Below, one piece after another: positions 1 to 15,387 of a stretch of DNA of 64,000 bases. Where the stretch lies: contig BDGG01000013.1 of assembly GCA_001949185.1 (NCBI GenBank), positions 124,001-188,000 of the forward strand, written 5' to 3'. The translations under genes were made by a program, and so were the position numbers. The notes below the pieces were generated by a model, which ran no database searches, was not told the DNA's origin, and saw only the letters and a program-made list of their open reading frames with translations. Each line of letters begins with the position of its first letter. Within the stretch, counting starts at the first letter, position 1. Source of the stretch: Ramazzottius varieornatus (lineage: Eukaryota > Tardigrada > Eutardigrada > Parachela > Ramazzottiidae).

Positions 1-275
1 GAAACTCGCCCAGAAGATTGTTTCTCCCAGGTAGCGCATATTTCCAGCGTTATCCACTAGACGTGTGCGCCGCTTAGAGAACTCAACAAGATTGTTTTCT
101 CAGGTGGCGCACGTAGTCAGTACTCTTGACTGGTACCGTGCGCCAAATGGCGCAGCGCTCTTGTTGATTTTTTCCGCCTAGGGTTTGGGCTTTAAATTAG
201 TTCTGAATAATCTCGTAATGAACAAATCAATCTTAATCAATCATAAAAAAGGGATATTAAATGTTCATGTGTTAG

Positions 276-6445
<6,170 letters not shown>

Positions 6446-6649
6446 GACCAGTGCTCCATTTATTTATTCTGATTTTTTAAATCAATCGACGAGTTTTTAT
6501 AAGAGACAAACTTAGGGCGAAACTGCCCGCTTGTTCTGTGTCAGCAGTATCAATCAAACAAAATTACAAAAACCGTCTGGTTGTCGGTCAACGTCGAGCT
6601 CAACAGATAAGGAAAAAGTTGAATGTCTTGCCGATAGCAAGAAGGAGCT

Positions 6650-8123
6650 TTATTGCGATGGAGAGTACCGTCTAACATAGGCTTCTCGACGTCTGCGCTT
6701 ACCAGCGCCATCGCTACCGCCTGCGGTAGATCCGCCAGCGCCACCACCACCGCCAACGACAGATGCAGCCTGCCCGATGGGATCACCCGGTCCTACATCC
6801 GTGGTGGGCTGCGTGACGGCGCCTGGTAGATTGGCAGGTCCAGGAGGAGCGGTCACCGGATCTGCGGCGGCACTTTTATCGTAAAAGTAGGCCAGCTTGA
6901 AAGCTCCATAAGCTATAGCCGACTCTGTCGAGATACCCGTGGCAAATATCGGTGGATTAGCCAAATCTAAAATGAAATAGTCAATGACATCTATCCATGT
7001 TGCACATCAGATTGCAGCTCGGTAGAGCTGCAATCTGATGTGTTAACGGTTGGACTGGAAGCTGGACGTGATCGATAGACAAATACCGTTTGTACTAGAC
7101 TGCTGGAATGGACCATTTCGCTGAATGGCCTATTGTCAACAGCCGGAGCAGGAGAAGCTCGGTGACAAGAAATGATAAACCGGGAAGACCTTGCATTCGC
7201 ATGATAACGTTGGATTTCTTCAAAATGTGGCGCACGTACAGTATAAGTTTGGGAGCAAACGACGATGTTGATCGAAAATGTCGATTCCCTAGCAGATGTT
7301 CCCATTTAGTAACGATGAGTGTAGTTTCCGGCAAAAGAAAACCACTGACAAGTTATCCTCCGTGCACTCGATAGAGGACTCTTGGCTTTGTCAGAATCTG
7401 ACGTTTTAACAGCATTTGAAGCCAGGAAGTTTCTTCAGTGCCGGCGACATTCTTCGATTCGATCGTGTAGAGTGTCAAGTGCGTTATTTTTGAGAGATCT
7501 CGCCTGACATCTTTTTTCAGCGCTAGAACATTTCCGACTTTTTCCAAACTTATGTATACCTGGGCCACATTTTGAAGAAATGCAACGTTATCATGCTGAA
7601 TCAATGTCTCACCGGTTCTTCATTTCTTGTCACCGAGTTTCTCCTGCCCCAGTTGTCGACATTAGGCCATTCCAGCGAAATGGTCCAGTCCAGCATAGTA
7701 CGCTTGCACAAACGGTGTTGGTCCATTGTCCACGTCCAGCGTCCAGTCCCATTTTTAACACATGCCAAAGCTCGGCGAAGAAACTCGTCCAGATTGTTTT
7801 TCTGGGTGGCGCACGTTTCCAGCCGATATTACTAACAACGTGCGCCACTTGCGAGGACGGTCTTGTCGTGCTAGTTTTTTCAAGTGCCGCAGGCTTGCGG
7901 TGCTGTTGGCCGACCGCGTGCGCCGGTTGGAGGAACGATGTGGTCGAGCTAGTTTACCGATCTCCCAAATGCGTTATCACCACGGTACCGTACATAAAGG
8001 TTGATTGATGAAAGAAGCTGGAATGGTCAGCCACGGTATTGCCGGAAAGAATCCATGGGCAGCACCTGCCAGTAATAATACCCCAACACACAGGAACGGG
8101 CTAAGAGTACCTCTCGTCTTCAT
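6650..8123 (-). CDS. Small secreted Pro/Gly-rich protein with tetra-Arg motif, unknown function
   Basis: Two exons, 8123-7994 and 6966-6650, join in phase (GT donor after 7994, TTTTAG acceptor before 6966) to 148 residues. The ATG at 8123 starts MKTRG followed by a hydrophobic stretch ending ...GAAHG, a convincing signal peptide, then FFPAIPWLTIP. The second exon encodes a short hydrophobic/aromatic stretch, a Pro/Thr/Val-rich part, a Gly-rich run (GGGGGAGGSTAGG) and the basic tail KRRRREAYVRRYSPSQ. The KRRRR could be a furin-type processing site releasing a short C-terminal peptide; this is inference. I do not recognise the family. The gene is convergent with the ABC transporter, with about 200 bases between stop codons. 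Its 1-kb intron contains a perfect 18-bp hairpin and copies of the GGCGCAC repeat. The exon join rests on phase and splice signals only. Confidence 0.6.
7003..7042. repeat. Perfect 18-bp inverted repeat, 4-base loop
   Basis: CACATCAGATTGCAGCTC (7003-7020) is followed by GGTA and by its exact reverse complement (7025-7042). It lies in the intron of the small secreted-protein gene. It could be a recombination or foldback remnant or form an RNA hairpin; the stem is too short for an ordinary miRNA precursor. Confidence 0.85.
7770..7960. repeat. GGCGCAC/GTGCGCC hairpin repeat cluster (intronic)
   Basis: Alternating GGTGGCGCACG and GTGCGCCACTTG cores are spaced about 40-45 bases apart, with intervening text such as TTCCAGC and TCTTGTCG. 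The same pattern occurs at about ten other places in the window. It lies in the intron of the 6650-8123 gene. Confidence 0.7.
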
Positions 8124-9370
8124 TACTGCAATGAATTTATCACCATAAATATCCTGAGCAGACAAGGGTGTATCTCATGTTCAGTGATAATTCAGACAAG
8201 GCAGAAAACCGACACTTCAACAATGGACGGTGTCATGCCTAACTGTCCACACGTAGGCGACCACAAAGGCCGCGCCTAACATGATAATTTCTCTTGTGTT
8301 TTAGTAATCACTTCCGCGTTGCAACCTGCACGCCGGCTACGCACAGTATTTCTGACTGGTCAGCACCCTGTTCGGCAACTCAATCCGTTCCACCTTCAGA
8401 TGCTCTGGGCCTTGTTGATGCTTTTCCATCGAGACAATGGTTTCTCATATGGCACTGATGTTGCTCTTGCCTTTCTCTTCGGCGAGCTCGCCATGATGCT
8501 CGCGACCTGCTCGGCGAAGCACCATACACTGTACTACAGTAGTACTGACCATCAAAGGACCCTTTACGAGCAACCTGTGGAGCAGTCGCCCGTAGCATGA
8601 AATAGTGAATGAAGTCACAACAGCCATTTTGCTCCGAAGGAGTTATTGGAAAGGATCCTTGCTAAGAACTGCAGGAAAACAAAACTCCTGTCCACAAAAG
8701 AAGGACAAAGGGGGGGGGGGTGTTCTTCCGCACCGTTATGAACACAGATAAGCGTATTCCCCTATCCAAGAAGAACGACGAACATGGCGAACGGGCGAAC
8801 GATACCCCGTTCCTGCGGTTGCTTGTCTGTCTCAACTTGTCACTGTCGCGTCAAACTCATCTTCCCGTCGAATTGACAATTAACTTGTCGAGTAGCTTTT
8901 CACAGCATGCCGGGCGTTTCACGCAATGAACGAAATACTTCGGCAACTGCTGCGAAATTGACCATAATTATCGGAAGAAGTTCGGAGCTCTAATTGACAC
9001 TGCCAACTTAGAGACTGTGCATGGAACGACCGTCTCACTGGCTTCCTGTTGAGTGCGCGAGAGAACTTACAAAAGATCCAAAGGTTGTCTGGCTGACACA
9101 ACGACTTGCCGTGTGACACTTGGATATGCTGACGACGATAGAAGCTTCTGACGATAGAAGCTGGCTATCTTAGGCCATCTTTCTCCATCACGGAAGCAAT
9201 AATGGTGGTACATTGAGCCTAAGATCAGGACATAACTGCACATAGGCCAATCCGCGTAGACTCTCCCAGTCATGGACCGGAAAAGCGGGCCCACGAGAAA
9301 GAAGTCTGTGAAACTAACGTCTGTCATATGATGCAAACAAGCGATCTCGCGATTGATCAGGTACACCAGA
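8124..9370. other. Intergenic, no gene supported
   Basis: Open frames here are short and lack splice or family support. A run of eleven G lies near 8710. No tRNA, rRNA or clear mobile element was recognised. Confidence 0.5.
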
Positions 9371-9379
9371 AACATACGG

Positions 9380-9387
9380 TATAAAAG
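9380..9387 (+). promoter_or_regulatory. TATA box upstream of mini-bZIP gene
   Basis: TATAAAAG, a textbook TATA element, lies 134-141 bases before the ATG at 9521. That leaves room for a start site near 9410-9420 and a 5' leader of about 100 bases. It supports the mini-bZIP being a transcribed gene. No initiator consensus was verified. Confidence 0.45.
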
Positions 9388-9520
9388 TGCGTCATATGCT
9401 GACTTTATAAACTTCGCCGTAGTTCCTGCATGAAGTAGGTACTTGGTTTTACAGCTGCAAGTACTGCAAGTACTGCAAGCTTGTATTTATTTGTACTGCA
9501 ATTTAGTGGAAGTTTTCGGC

Positions 9521-9862
9521 ATGGAACCCGCCTCACCTACCGGACAGAAGGCAAAAATGCTGCAGGACAACAGGTACGTACAGTAATTGGGTTGCATAGA
9601 TAACGGTAACGACAATCTTACTGCTCTTGTCACAGACTTACGCCTCCTCATTATCTTCCTTTCCTTGGCGATGTTTCATTATAAATTGTCTCTCCTTTTG
9701 TTTTGTAGCAATGCAGCGCGTGAGAGCCGAGCCAGCATGAAGATGTACATTAGGTGCCTAGAGAACCGGGTGAAACAAATGGAGAAGCAGATCGCCGCGC
9801 TGACCGACGAGCTTAGACACATATACGGTATCGACGGCCAACTAACCATAGTTCCACCTTAG
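9521..9862 (+). CDS. Stand-alone 68-residue CREB-like bZIP protein
   Basis: Exons 9521-9573 and 9709-9862 join in phase 2 (AG|C) to a 68-residue protein. Residues 11-38 align with the CREB basic region and zipper start: KMLQDNSNAARESRASMKMY then IRCLENRV, against KNREAAKECRRKKKEY and IKCLENRV in the CREB gene of this window. The N..AA..(C/S)R signature is kept, but the basic RRKKK tract is reduced to RASMK. Heptad positions read L35, M42, L49, I56, so a dimerising coiled coil is plausible. There is no transactivation domain. The intron interrupts the basic region at the same codon and phase as in CREB (39702/39990), so it arose by DNA duplication, not retroposition. A TATA box precedes it. 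It may act as a dominant-negative or altered-specificity CREB partner (inference). An unseen upstream exon is possible. Confidence 0.75.
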
Positions 9863-9980
9863 GCCTATACCTTTGGCCGAATGTGTTTGACCAGATTTAC
9901 TTAATTAATCCACAACAACGACTCACGAATTCGCGTGCGGAACGTTTCTGTACACCTTCAGAACGAAGGTCGTTGTTACG

Positions 9981-10408
9981 TACGAGGCAAAGGCTGCTGA
10001 GTTAGCCACCGAATATTATCAAGAGTAGGACCTCAAGAGGCCTACGAGGGAAAGGTTGTAAAGTTAGCCGCCCCATACCGGGTTTGTAAAGTTAGCCGTC
10101 TAAGTTTGCCTGTTCTCTACTACTCAATCCCAAACTTTTAAGGACAGATCGAAAGATAAAATAATGAGCTGTCGAATGGTAATAGGCACAGTCAACACGA
10201 GAAGTCAGAGAATCCGAGAGATCCGCAATTAAAAGAACGTTGAAATCTCATGTTAAACAGCCAAGACTGACAATCAAATAGTCAATCAAGCAATAGGCGC
10301 CACAGCCGTGGCTAACTTTACAAACCCAGTATGGGGTGGCTAAGTTTACAACCTTTACCTCGTACTGACTATTAGATGCGGTTAACTCTAGCACCTTTAC
10401 CTCGTACC
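9981..10408. mobile_element. Foldback/MITE-like element with nested inverted repeats
   Basis: Left arm 10043-10098 (TACGAGGGAAAGGTTGTAAA ... GTTTGTAAAGTTAGCC) is the near-perfect reverse complement of 10310-10366 (GGCTAACTTTACAAAC ... AACCTTTACCTCGTA). A second, more diverged pair lies outside it at 9981-10010 and 10375-10408. No coding capacity is seen. The structure is that of a non-autonomous foldback or MITE element. Confidence 0.75.
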
Positions 10409-10549
10409 ATAATTAATGCGCAATGTTTTCAAACTCTTACTAGAAGATTTCCTGGGCCTTTATAAACAGTGACAGGATGTTGTATACAGTAGTCTAGCAA
10501 GAAGGAGTCCTCCTTCGTTTAATGGCCAGGGTTCCGGGTTGGCAATGGT

Positions 10550-11178
10550 CTATAAATGCTCCGCGAAGCAGGAACAGGCTGGGGATGTTGTTACTGCTTT
10601 CACTGAAATTTCCGCACGCCTGGTCCCACTCATCCCAGGCAGTCAAAAGGGATGGTAATCATGGTGCACGGTGTTCAGCATGTCTAAAAAACGGAGATTC
10701 GAGACATGAATTCAAAATCAATCGCCACCCATTGCCAGATATAAAGAGCCTACCGATCAAGTTATCCCAGTCTTGTTCAGTGAGCTCAAATTCTCCAGTA
10801 GCGTAGCCCACATGGTTGGTACTTGATGGAACGTGACACTGCTGCGGTTTTTGCGGCTGTTGCGGAAAGCCAAACGATTTGACCCTGTGGATGATGGTGA
10901 AAAGCTCTTGAATCCCACGGTCAATCGTGTCTTGTCGCTCCTTCTGGATCAAGGTCTTCACTATAACACGTAAAGCTTACTCTTTATACTTAATCTGGAA
11001 GTTCACGAGCCGCCGAAACAGTGTGGTATTCAGTTTTATTATGTTAGTCCGATCGAGATCTGCCATTAATACACTTCTTACGTTTGATGGAATTCTTCCG
11101 GTACTTTTTCGGGGCCGGTGATTTCTTCTCTCCGCCATTACTGGATCGACTTCCTTGTTGTTCCGAATTCTTACCCAT
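10550..11178 (-). CDS. Small basic protein with bHLH-like helix, unrecognised
   Basis: Three exons, 11178-11082, 10960-10754 and 10602-10550, join in phase to 118 residues. Splice sites are C|GTAAGA, TTATAG|TG, G|GTAGGC and TTTCAG|TG. The N-terminus is Ser/Lys-rich (MGKNSEQQGSRSSNGGEKK) and ends in a basic segment KKYRKNSIK. Next comes LIQKERQDTIDRGIQELFTII. Its spacing (R.D.I...I..L..II) matches the basic/helix-1 part of USF/Mlx-type bHLH domains (compare RRDKINNWIVQLSKII). A Pro/Gln-rich stretch and FELTEQDWDNLI follow, with no recognisable helix 2. It may be a truncated bHLH, a nuclear adaptor, or something unrelated. The third exon is the least certain. Confidence 0.5.
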
Positions 11179-11944
11179 TCTTATCCCGTACAAGACCTGC
11201 AAAACGTCCAATTAAAATGATCATTGCACTGTGCAGGGTCGACATCTTCTACCAGGAAACCTCTCATTGCTGGGTTGACTAACCTGTAACACCAAAAGGT
11301 TACTTCAGTTCTAAGCCGCGACTATCAGTCTACCGGAGACTCAAAACTGTACAACAGGAGTACCGCACGACTAATTTTCCTCTCTAACAGAGAAAGCATG
11401 ACTGGACACTTAATATATTCGCTGCCACAATCTGCTCCCTGTGTCTCCACCCTGATCAATACTATAGCTTGATCGTTCAGGAAATGACATCAGACTCTCG
11501 TTAGCAGTCTCGCCCTTTGACTCCAACGCAGGTCGCCAATCACCTTCAACTAAGGTCGGCCTAAGCAGACGACTTCCAAAGATAGGTTAGGACATGACGA
11601 GTCGCGCTAATGCTGATCCCGATCAACGGACGACGGTCGTAGCTGCCCACAAACTGACGATCATACAGTCCAACAGCTGCGCTGTGCCACAGTCCAATTT
11701 TCATACTGTAGTAAGCGACTAAGCGGGACTGTTGCCCTTTTTGGCTCAATTATCCACCAATGTGACCCTTGTGCCCTTGCATCCGGTCCGATAGATTGAC
11801 CGAGTACGCATTGCCGATTGCGTCGCGCACGTTTTGTGTAGTCTGTGGAAGTCCTTGCCGTTCATACCTGCCTACAGATATTCAGTGCGAAAAACGCGTG
11901 CGAACGGTGCGGTGGACAGGAAGGATAGCAGGCCGTAGCCCTTC
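11179..11944. other. Intergenic, no gene supported
   Basis: No open frame with plausible splice support or recognisable family was seen. Confidence 0.4.
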
Positions 11945-12376
11945 GTGTCGTCCAGTGAGTCGACACCTAGCAGTGATCACCACTTTTTACCCGGTTTGTA
12001 CTATGTATTACCCGGTTTACTCTTGGCTCCTCCAAGACGGACGTTTAAACGGTTAGGCGACGGATTTTCACCGACTTCACTGATCTTCACGCTCTTCGAG
12101 ACGGCTGCGACGTGTTGTCCATGCAGCGGGAGGCGTGAGGAGGAGCACTGCAGGCTGACAGAGGAGCAGTATCAGCAGAATCCTGAATGGCACGAGGAGG
12201 AGACGGTGGCCATCGTGGAGGACAAAGATGGTTGGCGGGACAGCACCATCACGATTGACTACAACCCGTTTCTTTTCGTGGAGGTAAACGAACCTGTGAC
12301 TAACGTCTACAGACCCGATGGAAAATTATATGGAATAAGACCCACTTCCTTGGTCCGGCTCAAAAAGAGGTGGTAG
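11945..12376 (+). CDS. Unrecognised coding exon (C-terminal part)
   Basis: An open frame ends at TAG 12374-12376, and its last ~80 codons look protein-like: RREEEHCRLTEEQYQQNPEW, then EEETVAIVEDKDGWRDSTIT, a stretch with NPFLFVEV, and a basic end LVRLKKRW. There is no ATG in this frame, so an upstream exon is expected. A CCATGCAG acceptor ending at 12127 (exon from C12128) would enter the frame in phase 2. The first ~60 codons may be intron read-through. No domain is recognised. Confidence 0.35.
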   Translation: MSSSESTPSSDHHFLPGLYYVLPGLLLAPPRRTFKRLGDGFSPTSLIFTLFETAATCCPCSGRREEEHCRLTEEQYQQNPEWHEEETVAIVEDKDGWRDSTITIDYNPFLFVEVNEPVTNVYRPDGKLYGIRPTSLVRLKKRW

Positions 12377-12719
12377 ACGAGTACCATTTTACGCCTGCAG
12401 TGTGATTTCTCCGCAGTTGTCAGTCAATTTCCTTATTCTTCCGGTCTCTTGCTCATATTAGCCCGCAAGTCACAATAGCCTTTCAATTACCCGTCCGCTC
12501 GAAACATCGATGACAGGTTTAGAACGCATACCGAGTCCTGGTATCTTTCTCTGTCTACGTTCTTTGGGTAAAAACGGAAGATAATGGTGGATAGATTGGT
12601 CAAACCCGTCAACCTTTTTCTACGGGTACTGGAATAATGTGCTGATGTTGTTTACCACAATCGTGCAATAGGAGTATTGGTCTAAAATCTTAGTAAACGT
12701 CACAGCACGGGAGTAATCA

Positions 12720-14979
12720 TCAACTTGGTAAAAATGTACAAGAAGCTAGGGAATCAGCGTACATGGCCGCATTCATGACCCGGACGTTGTAGCTTCCCCA
12801 CTCCATCACATCCTCCTCATAGCGATCACCGCCCGCCATCACTTCCCTACTCCCAGCTCCTCCAGCGTTCATTGTCGTGTCCATCAAGGACGATATGACA
12901 CTCGGCGCAGTGTGCCTCGAGATCATCAAGGGATCGACGAGCGCCCTCTCCCATATCGACATTTTCGTCCCGTCAATTTCCGGCGGCGCTTCCTCGTCCC
13001 AACTGTACAAATTACGGTCCCGGCTCTTTCGCGCCTTCTTCGAGCCTCTGGGACTACCTCGACCACGTTTGTCTGTGTTGGTCGAAGCAGTAAACTGCCC
13101 TACGACAGGCTTCGCTTTACCTGACCCAGGCGGTCGACCTCTTCCACGTTTCTCCTGAACTACTCCATCGGTATCCATACCGGAAGTGACTTCCGGTCCG
13201 GAGGTGGTTGCAGCAAGAAGCTTCACTGCAGCCTTCTGGTTCTTCTTACTCGAAACTAACGGTCGACCTCGCTTACGCTTCACTTCAAGTGCGAGACCAC
13301 CATCAAAATCTACAGCGCAGCTGACGGAAGCCCCATGTTCGGGCGGTACGCTAAAAGAAGCAACAAAGCACCCATCCTGGTCACGTGGAACACCGTCGTC
13401 CCGAAAGACTCCGATCTGGGGCTCTCTTTGGCAGTCTATGATTGGTTCTGCCGTTGTGCGACTATCTGTAACTGGTTCTACTGATGCTTCCGCAGCCACT
13501 GGGGCTTCTATAGGTGGGAGGAGTCCCGCCGCTCGTTGAGACGTCAGCGAAGTGCGGATGCCCTTCTTCTTGTTGAACGACGGTTGCCGTTTCTTCTTGT
13601 TGGACTTTGTTGTCGTTGGATCCTTTGGCCTTCCCCATCCTCGCTTGGCTGCATCGTTCGACTGGGTTCCTGTAGAAAAGAACCTGACTGAGAACGACGT
13701 GGGTGGCTCGCGGACAACCGTCAAGGTCAATGTCAGTCGCGGAGAAGTATTTTGCGCAGTCAGTTCATTTTGCCCTTTTTTTACAAACCTTTGCATCAAG
13801 TCTGTGCCGAGCACGGCCTTGACGGATATGTCGTTAAAAAAGCAAATGGGAGCTGGGCAAAGAGAACATGCGAGATCGTTTTTCCTAGTGGCGCATCCTT
13901 CCAGCTAACAGTAAGACGATGAGACGAGACGATGATCTTGAGCGTTTTGTTTGCCCAGTTCCCAAATGTAGGGACGCGTAATGACTTTTACGAGTGGCTC
14001 CGTACTGTACCTGGTGTGCCGACAAGGAATTCGGATAGGACATCATAGCTGTTTCCGTTAGAATCAGTGATATGGGGATGAATACTGGAGGAACTGTTTG
14101 AGGGAAGTATGAGATCGCTTGCTACCAAGGGTGCTTGTTCCACGCCCAGAAGCTGACGATCGTTGACGGCCAGCCTCGCAGCAGCGTCCAGCTCGGCAAG
14201 GTGCGCGACGTCTTGGGCCAAAGACACCGCAAGCGAAGATGGTTGTCCGAAGACTCGAATGTACGACCGGGGAACTTCGATGGGCTCCGGCGGAATGGCG
14301 GCGAACTCTTCTGCAGCAACCGGAATTATCAGCCAAGGGTAAGCCAATCAGCAACCAATCATCAAACCAATTTCACTTCCAAGGCGGCGCATGACGTCAC
14401 CGCGGCGCACTCTATACGTCCTGCCATCACCAAGTAGCAAATCAATGACGTCATGAACGATTCAGACGAAATATCAGTATTTGACTTTGAATTTAAATCA
14501 AATTCGCAGTATTTTTGGTCTGCGTGTGTACCTTGCAATCTCCTTTCTTCCTCCCTCTGCTTCTTATGCTTAGCCATGACAATTTTATTTGCGGAACTTT
14601 CGGAGTATCCAGCAAGATACTTGATGGCATTAAGACGCTGCGAGCGGGTAGTCATATTACCGCGAGACTTGCGAGTAGCCATGAAATGTTCCAGCCGTGA
14701 GTACATGCGCCAGATTCTGGCGCGATCATTCTGAGACAGTGTCTGACCGAAAGCAATCACATCTTTGCCCGAACCTTTCCGATACTTCTTCCGGCTGGCC
14801 TTCGAGTCAATGACGTCTCCCTCGTCTTCCATTTCTCTCGTCCCTTGCGTAGCATCAGCAGCGTCTGCTCCTTCGCCCGCATCTTCTTCCACGGCTTCTT
14901 CACCATCCACTCCTGTGACTGCTTCATCCAGCCCATCCATAATCGACTGGAAATCCTGACTCGAAACGACAAGACTCAT
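12720..14979 (-). CDS. AT-hook motif nuclear protein
   Basis: Three exons, 14979-14532, 14310-14011 and 13801-12720, join in phase 1 both times to 609 residues. The ATG at 14979 (MSLVVSSQDF) is the first in frame. Residues ~20-65 are acidic. Residues ~65-150 form a Lys/Arg-rich part with RARIWRMYSRLEHFMATRKS and the coil KHKKQREEERRLQ. The last exon carries four AT-hook-type cores: KRGWGRPK, KRKRGRP, KRGRGRPPGSGK and KRGRGSPRGSKK. The third is canonical RGRP; the fourth has Ser for Pro. AT-hooks bind the minor groove of A/T-rich DNA, so a chromatin or transcription role is likely. I do not recognise the rest. Two CRE octamers (14392, 14446) lie in its first intron and a GGCGCAC repeat in its second. 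Confidence 0.7.
14392..14453. promoter_or_regulatory. Two palindromic CRE octamers (TGACGTCA)
   Basis: TGACGTCA occurs at 14392-14399 and 14446-14453 in the first intron of the AT-hook gene. CREB/ATF dimers bind this palindrome. Function here is untested; the octamer is frequent across the window. Confidence 0.4.
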
Positions 14980-15387
14980 CGACCATGCGGACAATCTTAC
15001 TAGTGAAACTAAAAACTAGAAACTGAAATCGGCTGCTTTCCGGCAGCAGCTGTAGACATATCATATCACATCACATCACATCCATTACTCCGGAAACTGT
15101 GCGTCTATGACATGACCGGATGTTCAATCACCAACCTCTTTCCTTCGGCGCTTCTTCCTCACCTCTGTCAGAGTATTTTCCGGATAAAACTTTATAAGTG
15201 TCTGAGACACTTCTAAAATGTGTCTCCTTGAGACAGTTTAGAGACAATTATACTGAACCTGCCTTGGAAGAAGACAATTTGAGCACTGGAGTCATAACTT
15301 GAGCTAAAGCATCAAAGGTGGACACCCAGGAAAACGTTCGTTAGAGCTCTTCGTAGGTAAACTGGGACAAACGGGAAGAGTAGCAAG

